A stretch of DNA of 64,000 bases, taken from assembly GCA_002413785.1 (NCBI GenBank), contig DHXR01000040.1, positions 29,781 through 93,780 on the forward strand. Reading direction: 5' to 3'. The translations under genes and the position numbers were made by a program. Source of the DNA: Mucilaginibacter sp. UBA5151 (GTDB taxonomy: Bacteria > Bacteroidota > Bacteroidia > Sphingobacteriales > Sphingobacteriaceae). The notes beneath the pieces are model-generated. The model saw only the letters and a list, made by a program, of their open reading frames with translations, ran no database searches and was not told the origin of the DNA. Positions 51,174-58,999 of the stretch are shown here, one piece after another (position 1 is the first letter of the stretch; every line of letters starts with the position of its first letter).

Positions 51174-52181
51174 ATGAGAGTCGCAGTATTAGCTCCCGTT
51201 GCCTGGCGTACGCCCCCCAGGCATTACGGGCCATGGGAACAAGTGGCGTCAAACATAACCGAAGGTTTAATAAAATCAGGCCTTGATGTAACGCTGTTTG
51301 CTACCGGCGATTCCCTCACTAAAGGTAAGTTATCTGCGGTTTGCGATATGGGTTATGAAGAAAACCGTAACCAGGATGCCAAAGTATTGGAGTGTTTACA
51401 TATCAGCAACCTTATGGAAAAAGCTACTGATTTTGATATTATCCATAACAATTTTGATTTTTTGCCGCTTACCTATTCCGGTTTGATAAAAACCCCGGTT
51501 ATTACTACCATACATGGCTTTTCCTCGCCGGCAATAATCCCGGTGTATAAAAAATACAATTCAAAAGGTTATTATGTATCCATCAGCAATGCTGACCGCA
51601 GCCCCGAACTAAATTATCTGGCCACTGTTTACAATGGTTTGAATACCGAAGATTTTGTGTACAACGATAAGCCGGCGGATTATCTGTTATTTTTCGGCCG
51701 GATCCATCCGGATAAGGGAACAGCCGAAGCGATAGAGATCGCCAAAAAAAGTAAGCGGAAATTACTGATAGCAGGAATTATTCAGGATGAGAACTATTTT
51801 AAAGAAAAGATAGCGCCTCAGTTAAATTCACAAATTGAATATATTGGCCCTGCCGGACCCGAAAAAAGAAATGCGCTTTTAGGTAATGCAGCCGCGTTGC
51901 TGCACCCTATTAATTTCAACGAGCCATTTGGCATGAGCGTAGCCGAAGCTATGCTTTGCGGCACCCCGGTTATCGCGTTTAACAAAGGCTCGATGCCCGA
52001 ACTGATTTGCGATGGAAAAACCGGCTTCCTGGTTGAGAACGTAGATGAAGCTATTGAAGCGGTTAACAGGCTTCACCATATAAAAAGGCGGGATTGTTAT
52101 AACCGGGCCTTTTCAAAATTTTCCAGCGATAAAATGGTAAGCGATTATTTGAAACTTTATGAGCAAATTTTGGATAGCTGA
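51174..52181 (+). CDS. GT4 glycosyltransferase
   Basis: 335 residues: PVAWRTPPRHYGPWEQVASN at the N-terminus, ITTIHGFSSPAI, LLFFGRIHPDKGTAEAIEIA and the NEPFGMSVAEAMLCGTPVIAF donor-binding motif, with the EX7E-type glutamates of GT4 retaining transferases. It starts at the base after the previous stop, so the two act in one pathway. The sugar and acceptor are not determined. It converges on the GH130-like gene six bases away. Confidence 0.9.
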   Translation: MRVAVLAPVAWRTPPRHYGPWEQVASNITEGLIKSGLDVTLFATGDSLTKGKLSAVCDMGYEENRNQDAKVLECLHISNLMEKATDFDIIHNNFDFLPLTYSGLIKTPVITTIHGFSSPAIIPVYKKYNSKGYYVSISNADRSPELNYLATVYNGLNTEDFVYNDKPADYLLFFGRIHPDKGTAEAIEIAKKSKRKLLIAGIIQDENYFKEKIAPQLNSQIEYIGPAGPEKRNALLGNAAALLHPINFNEPFGMSVAEAMLCGTPVIAFNKGSMPELICDGKTGFLVENVDEAIEAVNRLHHIKRRDCYNRAFSKFSSDKMVSDYLKLYEQILDS

Positions 52182-52187
52182 ATTAAA

Positions 52188-53657
52188 TTATCCGGCCGTA
52201 TCCATTTCAAGCTTATTGATCAGCTCTTGCAAATCAACTTCGGCAAATGCAGTTGATGAATCCGAGACGCCGTAGGGAATGATGAGCTTACCGTTATGAA
52301 CAATTGAACCGCAGGAGTAAAGCACATTTGGCACATAGCCTTCGCGTTCATCACTGTTGGGGACAAGCAATGGGTCTTTTAAACGCCCTATTTCGATAGT
52401 AGGGTCATCCAGTTTCAGTAAACTGGCGCCCAGCACATACTTGCGCATCGGGCCAACGCCATGAGTGATCACTATCCACCCGTGTTCCGTTTCAACAGGC
52501 GAGCCACAATTGCCAATTTGTATAAATTCCCAGGTAAACTTGGGCTGTTGTAACAGGATTGGTTTCCCCCAAATATTTATTTTATCCGAATACATGATGT
52601 AATTATTATAACCATCAATTCGCGATATCATGGCAAATTTCCCATTTATCTTGCGGGGAAATAAAGCCAGGTTTTTGTTTTGCGCACCTTCCCCATATAA
52701 GGGCATCATTTTAAAGTGATAAAAATCTGTCGTTTGTAACAGCTTCGGCATTATCAACGCCCCATCAAAAGCGGTATAGGTGGCATAGTAAACACAACTT
52801 CCGTCTTCGTCCCTGAATTCTACAAACCTTGCATCTTCAATGCCCCTGCTTTCATATTCCGAAATGGGAAATATTACACGGTCGGATATATCAGTATCCA
52901 ACGAAAAAATAATTTCGTAATAGGAGTCTGCAAGCCACAATATTTTATCATACTCTATTTTCTCTATTTGGCTTTCATGCAAATTCTGCGAATCAAGGAT
53001 TACCTTGCGCAGGTTTGAATACTCGAAATGGGCATCGAGCTTTGTTTCGAGTTCTTTTATTACATCAATATTGATTTGGGTTACGGCTGCCTTTTGAAAA
53101 AATAATTTCCTGTTATAAACGGCATTCCTCACTATTTCAGCTTCATCAATATAATTGCCCGCCGGCAAAACAGTAATGTTATTATTTTGGTCAATTAAAG
53201 CCCTCCTGAAGGCGATAGACGAAATATGCCCCTCGCCTACGGCCCTGAAACTGATAATCACCCGCTTGTTGCCTCCCTGCAATTCTGTTTGATCCGGGTC
53301 CGCAATTATTGATGGATTAAAAAAAGCGGCCGATTCAATGGAGTACTCATGGGTAAAATAGGAGCCGATCAGCAGCCTGCGGTATTCAGTTAAAGATTTA
53401 TAGTCGATGCCGAGTTCAGCGAAAAATGGTTTTAATTTGGAGCAGCTCCGGTCTAAAATACGCGTAATATTTCTGTGCCGCTTTGAATACTCCTGTAATA
53501 TCGGCGAAACTATCCCAAATGCAATTTCTTCGCTGATTTCCATAACCAGTTTGATTACGTCTTTAGCGCGATCATTGCCATTAAAAAAGAATCTTGCGAT
53601 AACGCGCTTCGGGTCGGGGTTTATTCTTATTGGTTTACGCTCAATGGAAAGTCTCAT
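52188..53657 (-). CDS. GH130-like beta-mannoside phosphorylase/hydrolase family protein
   Basis: 489 residues from the chosen start (MRLSIERKPIRINPDPKRV). The five-bladed beta-propeller of GH130/DUF377 is indicated by VIISFRAVGEGHISSIAFRR, ESRGIEDARFVEF (the conserved acidic pair), TPKFTWEFIQIGNCGSP and EGYVPNVLYSCGSIVHNGKL. The family splits or phosphorolyses beta-mannosidic bonds. Sitting tail-to-tail with two GT4 genes, it probably trims or recycles the glycan they make. A longer in-frame start (53678) exists. Confidence 0.85.
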   Translation of the reverse strand: MRLSIERKPIRINPDPKRVIARFFFNGNDRAKDVIKLVMEISEEIAFGIVSPILQEYSKRHRNITRILDRSCSKLKPFFAELGIDYKSLTEYRRLLIGSYFTHEYSIESAAFFNPSIIADPDQTELQGGNKRVIISFRAVGEGHISSIAFRRALIDQNNNITVLPAGNYIDEAEIVRNAVYNRKLFFQKAAVTQINIDVIKELETKLDAHFEYSNLRKVILDSQNLHESQIEKIEYDKILWLADSYYEIIFSLDTDISDRVIFPISEYESRGIEDARFVEFRDEDGSCVYYATYTAFDGALIMPKLLQTTDFYHFKMMPLYGEGAQNKNLALFPRKINGKFAMISRIDGYNNYIMYSDKINIWGKPILLQQPKFTWEFIQIGNCGSPVETEHGWIVITHGVGPMRKYVLGASLLKLDDPTIEIGRLKDPLLVPNSDEREGYVPNVLYSCGSIVHNGKLIIPYGVSDSSTAFAEVDLQELINKLEMDTAG

Positions 53658-53710
53658 ATATATATTAGTTAACACCAATGTGCAAAAATTGATTTCGGTA
53701 ATTTAAACCT

Positions 53711-54628
53711 TCATACCATCTTATTTCTCTTGATGAGATAAGATTTTAAAACATTATTGTACCCGTCTTCAATATAGGCGTCAATTATGTCGATATGGTA
53801 CTGGGCGCATTTTAACTCCAGTTCGTGACGGTACTTTTGCAGGGAGGCCAGGTACGAACTCCTTATTTTATTAGGATGTACCCTAACCTGTTCGCCGCTC
53901 TCCATATCAATAAAATGGTGAGGGCGGTTATCAAAATCAAAATCCAGCTCTTTTTGCTTATCATTCACGTTGAAAATAATCACCTCGTGCTTATTATATT
54001 TTAAATGCTGAATTGCGGCAAACAAGGCTTGCAGCTTTTCGGGGTTAAGACTATTCTCCAGCATATCGCTGAAAATAATCACCATCGACCGCTGGTGTAT
54101 TTGCCCGGCAATATGGTGCAATACATTGGTAATATTGGTAAGTGTATTTTCTTTTGGATGGTTGTAAGCCTTTTCCAGTTCGGCGTATAAGTGGAATAAG
54201 TGAGTTGATGTTGATTTTACCTGGCTTATCCAATCTATCTTATCCGAAAAAAGGCATAAACCAAATGCATCCCGCTGTTTTTTAAATAAGTACATGAGCG
54301 ATGCAATAGCATATACCGAAAACCGAAGTTTATTTATACCCTTGTCGGGGAAATTCATAGAGGAGGAAGTATCCAGCAGCAGGTAACAGCGCAGGTTGGT
54401 TTCCTCTTCAAATTGTTTAACAAACAACTTATCGGTGCGGGCAAGCAATTTCCAGTCGATATTTTTTACTGATTCACCGTTATTATATAAACGATGTTCA
54501 GCAAACTCAACCGAGAAACCATGAAACGGGCTTTGATGCAACCCGGTTATAAAGCCTTCAACCACTTGCCGGGCCAATAATTCCAGGTTGGCTAAATGCC
54601 TTATCTGCTGATCGTCGTTTAACTGCAT
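53711..54628 (-). CDS. DUF58 domain protein
   Basis: 305 residues. The conserved DUF58 segment is SVKNIDWKLLARTDKLFVKQF, and a von Willebrand-type fold follows with a MIDAS-like motif in LLLDTSSSMNFPD. DUF58 proteins usually accompany a MoxR ATPase and vWA/BatA genes, but none is adjacent here. Cytosolic. It lies downstream of trxA on the same strand, with a hairpin between. Confidence 0.9.
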   Translation of the reverse strand: MQLNDDQQIRHLANLELLARQVVEGFITGLHQSPFHGFSVEFAEHRLYNNGESVKNIDWKLLARTDKLFVKQFEEETNLRCYLLLDTSSSMNFPDKGINKLRFSVYAIASLMYLFKKQRDAFGLCLFSDKIDWISQVKSTSTHLFHLYAELEKAYNHPKENTLTNITNVLHHIAGQIHQRSMVIIFSDMLENSLNPEKLQALFAAIQHLKYNKHEVIIFNVNDKQKELDFDFDNRPHHFIDMESGEQVRVHPNKIRSSYLASLQKYRHELELKCAQYHIDIIDAYIEDGYNNVLKSYLIKRNKMV

Positions 54629-54646
54629 AGGGAATGATTACTGTAT

Positions 54647-54702
54647 GATTACACCGATTATTTTAATATAATCGGTGTAATCTCAAAATAATCGGTGTAA
54701 TC
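54647..54702. repeat. Hairpin and extra half-site, GATTACACCGATTA word family
   Basis: GATTACACCGATTA (54647-54660) and TAATCGGTGTAATC (54669-54682) form a perfect 14-bp stem with an eight-base loop; a second copy of the right half (AATAATCGGTGTAATC) follows at 54687-54702. It lies just downstream of the trxA stop. Confidence 0.8.
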
Positions 54703-54708
54703 TGATTA

Positions 54709-55026
54709 TTACAGTTGCTTGCTTAATTTATCAGCCAAAACAGATTTTGGAACGGCGCCAATTTGTTTGTCAACAATTTCACCATTTTTGAAGAATAACA
54801 AGGCTGGTATATTCCGGATACCAAACTTCATTGAGATACCAGGATTATTGTCAACATTTACTTTGCCCACAACTGCCCTGCCATCATACTCTTTTGCAAT
54901 TTCTTCTACTACCGGGCCTACCATTCTGCATGGTCCGCACCATTCGGCCCAAAAATCAATTAGGACAGGTTTATCAGATTTAAGGACGAGTTCGTCAAAG
55001 TTTGCATCAGTTATTTCTAAAGCCAT
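54709..55026 (-). CDS. trxA: Thioredoxin
   Basis: 105-residue thioredoxin with the WCGPC active site (DFWAEWCGPCRMVGPVVEEI), the cis-Pro in RNIPALLFFKNGE and the usual 100-110 residue length. General disulfide reductant, and a likely electron donor to Bcp and the Gpx-family peroxidase in this window. It has its own promoter. Confidence 0.97.
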   Translation of the reverse strand: MALEITDANFDELVLKSDKPVLIDFWAEWCGPCRMVGPVVEEIAKEYDGRAVVGKVNVDNNPGISMKFGIRNIPALLFFKNGEIVDKQIGAVPKSVLADKLSKQL

Positions 55027-55054
55027 GATTTTATTTTTTTAAATTTTAGTAGTA

Positions 55055-55086
55055 CAAATATATACTATTCAAATTGCTTGCCGCAA
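55055..55086 (-). promoter_or_regulatory. Promoter of trxA
   Basis: On the minus strand TATATTTG (55062-55055) is an exact -7 box and TTG (55086-55084) lies 21 bases upstream, the expected -33 spacing. The ATG is 28 bases downstream. Confidence 0.65.
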
Positions 55087-55188
55087 TTGCAGGCATGACA
55101 ATATGACAATTAAATTATCCCCGGCCTGTATTTAGCTAATGTTTGATTTTGGGCTGACAAAGATTTCCCGCATCTCAAATCTAAAACC

Positions 55189-55196
55189 TACATTTG
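55189..55196 (+). promoter_or_regulatory. -7 box TACATTTG of gldA, four bases from the start codon
   Basis: Exact TAnnTTTG match; only AAGC separates it from the gldA ATG at 55201. A TTTC 21 bases upstream is a weak -33 candidate. Confidence 0.55.
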
Positions 55197-55200
55197 AAGC

Positions 55201-55908
55201 ATGAGTATCCTTGTCGAATCTTTAACAAAAGTTTACGGTGCGCAAAAGGCTGTCGATGCCATTAGTTTTAGCGCGAATCCGGGTGTATTGGGTTTTTTAG
55301 GACCAAATGGTGCAGGTAAATCAACTACCATGAAAATACTTACCTGCTTTATTCCGCAAACCGGAGGCAGAGCAACCGTGTGCGGATACGATATTGAAAA
55401 ACAGCCGCTGGAAGTTAAACGTAACATCGGTTACCTGCCCGAAAGCAACCCGTTGTATCTGGATATGTATGTAAAAGAATCGCTTGCTTTTGTTGCGGGC
55501 ATTCATCAAATGCGGATGCCTCAAAAGCGTATAGCTGATATTATAGAACAAACCGGGCTTGGCCCCGAACAGCATAAAAAAATCGGGCAGCTTTCAAAAG
55601 GTTACCGGCAGCGTGTGGGTCTGGCCCAGGCTATTTTGCACGATCCGCAGGTACTCATACTGGATGAACCAACATCCGGGCTCGACCCTAACCAGCTCAT
55701 CGGCATCCGGCAACTGATCCTTGATCTCGGTAAAACAAAAACTGTTATTTTATCAACCCATATTATGCAGGAAGTGGAAGCCGTATGCGACCATGTGATT
55801 ATCATCAACAAAGGCAAAATTGTGGCCGATGATACGTTAAGCGGACTAAGGGATAAGAACGAAGGCAAAACGCTGGAAAATATTTTTATAAAACTGACGA
55901 ATGGATAG
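55201..55908 (+). CDS. gldA: Gliding-motility ABC transporter ATPase GldA, short form
   Basis: 235 residues of an ABC ATPase: Walker A GPNGAGKST (residues 34-42), signature LSKGYRQR (131-138), Walker B VLILDEP (151-156) and the switch His in LSTHIMQEVEAVCDH. YLPESNPLYLDMYVKESLAF and its location before gldFG point to GldA. GldA proteins I know of are about 300 residues; this one lacks roughly 60, apparently between LSGLRDKNEGK and the terminal LENIFIKLT. The ATP site is intact. The five palindromes begin 30 bases after its stop. Confidence 0.85.
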   Translation: MSILVESLTKVYGAQKAVDAISFSANPGVLGFLGPNGAGKSTTMKILTCFIPQTGGRATVCGYDIEKQPLEVKRNIGYLPESNPLYLDMYVKESLAFVAGIHQMRMPQKRIADIIEQTGLGPEQHKKIGQLSKGYRQRVGLAQAILHDPQVLILDEPTSGLDPNQLIGIRQLILDLGKTKTVILSTHIMQEVEAVCDHVIIINKGKIVADDTLSGLRDKNEGKTLENIFIKLTNG

Positions 55909-55940
55909 TGAATGTAAGCGTTTACTAAGAATGGCAGGGT

Positions 55941-56115
55941 ATGCGGTCACAAATTGTGACCGCATCTGAAAATATGGTGTCTATGTGGTCACAATCTGTG
56001 ACCACATCAAAAAGTAGCAGGTTTCATAGGATCACAAAATTGTGAGTCAAACATGTCATCACAAATTGTGATGAGATAACCTGAAAGGTAATCCATCATC
56101 ACAAATTGTGATGAT
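55941..56115. repeat. Five TCACAAATTGTGA palindromes between gldA and a HigA-like gene
   Basis: Palindromes at 55941-55965, 55983-56007, 56032-56045 (shortest), 56056-56074 and 56095-56115 share the core TCACAAATTGTGA or a one- to two-base variant. Flanks differ but stay self-complementary: ATGCGG/CCGCAT, ATGTGG/CCACAT, TCA/TGA and ATCA/TGAT. Centre spacings are about 42, 43, 27 and 40 bases. The last lies 22 bases from the regulator gene. They look like operator sites or RNA hairpins. Confidence 0.92.
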
Positions 56116-56136
56116 AAAATAGTATTAAATTAAAAA

Positions 56137-56523
56137 ATGAAAAAGAGAAAATCGACCGTATTTGATTCAGGAGAATTGGACGGGCCGGTTGTTAGCCTTC
56201 CCGGCAATCGAAAAAAAGGAAAAACATTGGAACAGTATAAAGATGATTCCATAGGGAAGATAGGTACCGCTGAAAGGGATCTTTATGAAGCTGAATTAAG
56301 AATGGACATCATTCAGGACTTAATTAAAGATGCAAGAAAAAAGCGGAACCTGTCGCAACAAGAATTAGGAGAACTTGTTGGTGTGAAAAAATCACAAATA
56401 AGTAAACTGGAAAAAGGGTATAATAATACCAGCATAGCGCTATTATCAAGGATATTTAAAGCATTGAATGCAAAAATTAAAATATCAGTCAAATTAGAAG
56501 ACAAAGAAGTTGAATTAGTGTAG
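56137..56523 (+). CDS. HigA-like XRE-family antitoxin/regulator, without toxin gene
   Basis: 128 residues. Residues 61-117 are a lambda-repressor-type helix-turn-helix (KKRNLSQQELGELVGVKKSQ then ISKLEKG), and the N-terminal IGKIGTAERDLYEAELRMDI resembles HigA-type antitoxins of Bacteroidota HigBA modules. No HigB/RelE gene lies on either side: gldA is upstream and gldFG starts 37 bases downstream. Its likely role is to bind the palindromes directly upstream and repress itself and perhaps gldFG. The first 30 residues (basic, Gly/Pro-rich) are an extra extension. Confidence 0.8.
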   Translation: MKKRKSTVFDSGELDGPVVSLPGNRKKGKTLEQYKDDSIGKIGTAERDLYEAELRMDIIQDLIKDARKKRNLSQQELGELVGVKKSQISKLEKGYNNTSIALLSRIFKALNAKIKISVKLEDKEVELV

Positions 56524-56560
56524 ATTATTGTAATTTCGGCGCTCAAGATTAAGATTACCC

Positions 56561-58966
56561 GTGTTAAGTATCCTCAAAAAAGAAATCACCTCCTATCTCA
56601 GCTCACTGGTGGCGTATGTTACCATAGGTGTGTTTTTACTGGTATTAGGACTGTTTCTGTGGGTGTTCCCCGATTCCAGTATCCTTAATTATGGTTATGC
56701 CGGTTTAGATAGTCTTTTTAGCACTGCACCTTACCTCTTTATGTTCCTGATACCGGCTATAACCATGCGTTCACTGGCCGAAGAACGTAAAGAAGGCACA
56801 TTTGAATTATTGCTTACCCGCCCGCTAACGGATTGGCAGATTGTGCTGGGTAAGTATTTCGCCAGTCTTACCCTTGTGCTGTTTGCGTTGGCGCCTACGC
56901 TGGTTTACTATTATTCGGTTTACGTGTTAGGCAGTCCGCAGGGGAACATTGATACCGGCGGGGTAACAGGTTCATACATCGGTTTGTTTTTATTAGGCGC
57001 CGGGTTTTGTGCCATTGGCTTATTTGCATCATCCATAAGCAAAAATCAGATCATTGCTTTCTCTGTTGCAGTGTTCCTTTGTTTCTTTTTTTACAGCGGA
57101 TTTGATTCCCTCGGACAGCTATTGTCATTACAGAACCTGAACCTGGAGAATTTAGGTATCACCCAGCACTACCAGTCAGTCAGCCGGGGAGTTTTGGATA
57201 CCCGCGACCTGGCCTATTTCATCATTTTAAGCAGCCTGTTTATTTGTCTTACCCTGATCGTATTGATCAAACAAAGGCAAAAAAGCTTTTGGGACAAAAC
57301 CTTATTAAAAGCCGCCGCTGTGCTGATTTTATTAGGCGTTATATCTAATCTTACCTTTACACGTTTTGATTTTACCAAAGAAAAACGCTTCACTATATCG
57401 AAGGTAAGCCGCAGTATAATGGATACCCTGAAGGGGCCTGTTCATATAACCGTTTATCTCCAGGGTGATAATTTCCCCGGAGGGATGAAAAGGTTGCAAC
57501 ACGCCACAAAGGATATGCTGAGCGATTTGCAGGCCTACAGCCATGGCAGGCTGCAATTTAATTTTATAGACCTGATAGCAGCTATAAAAAAACTACCCGA
57601 TGATCAGCAAAAGGCTGAATATGACTCGTTACAGGTACGGGGAATCACCGGGCAGCCTTATAGCGTAAAAACCGATAATGGCGTTACCCAAATGCTGATA
57701 TTTCCCGAGGCCCTTGTTCAATTTAACGGGCGGGAAATCGCAGTTAATCTGCTGCAATCGCGCATCGGGCTTTCGGATGATGAGGTATATAATAATTCGA
57801 TACAAAACCTTGAATATGCCTTTTCATCAGCCATTAAAAAAATAACAAGCGGCGGCAAACCCATCATTGGTTTTACGGAGGGCCACCGTGAACTTACCGA
57901 TGTGCAGTTAAATGATGCGATAAGATCGTTAAGTGATGGTTATGATGTAGGCAGAATAAACCTGAAAACTATTCCATTTGCGGTATTAATGAAAATTAAG
58001 CTATTGGTAATACCCAAACCCGACGCCAAATTCACCGAACTTGAAAAATTTAAAATAGACCAATATATTATGCGGGGCGGCAGGGTACTTTGGACGATTG
58101 ACCAGGTTAACGCCGAGCTTGACAGTTTGAAAAGGCATGGCAATGAGGAAATGTCGTTCCCCAAAGACCTTAACCTTGACGACCAGCTTTTTACCTACGG
58201 CATCCGCATCAATTACGATTTGATAGCCGACATGAACTGCGCGCAGATACCTGTTAGTACAGGCAATATAGGCGGGCAGGCGCAAATTCAGTTGGCGCCC
58301 TGGCTGTATTACCCTATTTTTATGCCGGCATCCAAAAACCCCATCGTAAAAAACCTCGACGGCATCCGCAGCGAGTTTGCAAGCACTATGGATACACTCG
58401 GTATTAAAAACGTTAAAAAAACAATTTTGCTGGAGTCATCGCCTTATAATAAAAAACTAAGCGCCCCGCATATCATATCCTTACAGGCCATTGAAAAGGA
58501 GCCGGATACAAAAGAGTTCCATGGCGCCCCTAAAACGGTAGCCGTATTACTGGAAGGGAAGTTTAAATCTGATTTTTTAAACCGCCCGGCGCCTGATAGT
58601 TTGCATGAACAGGTAGTTACACTGCCGGAAAGCAAGCCCACGAAAATGATTGTGATCAGCGATGGGGATATATTTAAAAACCAGGTTGGAGCCGACGGGT
58701 CGCCATACCCGCTTGGTTACGACCAATATATGCGGCAAAATTTTGGTAATAAAAACCTTTTGTTGAATATTGCAGATTATATGACCGACGATTCGGGGCT
58801 GATCGCGCTGCGGACAAAAGAGGTACAAATACGCCTGCTTGACCGTGCACGCATCCGAAGTGAGAAATTATACTGGCAATTGCTTAATAATATACTCCCC
58901 TTGGGTTTGTTGGTAATATTTGCTATTTTTCAACATTATATGCGCAAACGGAAGTATGCACATTAA
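56561..58966 (+). CDS. gldFG: GldF-GldG fusion, gliding-motility ABC transporter permease/substrate subunit
   Basis: 801 residues with GTG as start. Residues 1-about 250 are the ABC-2 permease GldF: LSILKKEITSYLSSLVAYVT, TMRSLAEERKEGTFELLLTR and six membrane helices. From about 250 it continues without a break as GldG: LTFTRFDFTKEKRFTISKVS (the usual start of GldG), GPVHITVYLQGDNFPGGMKR, HRELTDVQLNDAI, and a C-terminal membrane anchor. Separate gldF and gldG genes occur in Flavobacterium; fusion is seen in Sphingobacteriia. Followed by dnaN, a conserved order. It lies downstream of the HigA-like gene. Confidence 0.9.
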   Translation: MLSILKKEITSYLSSLVAYVTIGVFLLVLGLFLWVFPDSSILNYGYAGLDSLFSTAPYLFMFLIPAITMRSLAEERKEGTFELLLTRPLTDWQIVLGKYFASLTLVLFALAPTLVYYYSVYVLGSPQGNIDTGGVTGSYIGLFLLGAGFCAIGLFASSISKNQIIAFSVAVFLCFFFYSGFDSLGQLLSLQNLNLENLGITQHYQSVSRGVLDTRDLAYFIILSSLFICLTLIVLIKQRQKSFWDKTLLKAAAVLILLGVISNLTFTRFDFTKEKRFTISKVSRSIMDTLKGPVHITVYLQGDNFPGGMKRLQHATKDMLSDLQAYSHGRLQFNFIDLIAAIKKLPDDQQKAEYDSLQVRGITGQPYSVKTDNGVTQMLIFPEALVQFNGREIAVNLLQSRIGLSDDEVYNNSIQNLEYAFSSAIKKITSGGKPIIGFTEGHRELTDVQLNDAIRSLSDGYDVGRINLKTIPFAVLMKIKLLVIPKPDAKFTELEKFKIDQYIMRGGRVLWTIDQVNAELDSLKRHGNEEMSFPKDLNLDDQLFTYGIRINYDLIADMNCAQIPVSTGNIGGQAQIQLAPWLYYPIFMPASKNPIVKNLDGIRSEFASTMDTLGIKNVKKTILLESSPYNKKLSAPHIISLQAIEKEPDTKEFHGAPKTVAVLLEGKFKSDFLNRPAPDSLHEQVVTLPESKPTKMIVISDGDIFKNQVGADGSPYPLGYDQYMRQNFGNKNLLLNIADYMTDDSGLIALRTKEVQIRLLDRARIRSEKLYWQLLNNILPLGLLVIFAIFQHYMRKRKYAH

Positions 58967-58972
58967 ATTTTA

Positions 58973-58980
58973 TACTTTTG
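58973..58980 (+). promoter_or_regulatory. -7 box TACTTTTG of dnaN
   Basis: Exact TAnnTTTG match between the gldFG stop and the dnaN ATG, 19 bases before it. Confidence 0.5.
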
Positions 58981-58999
58981 ATTGATTAATACTTACTAT

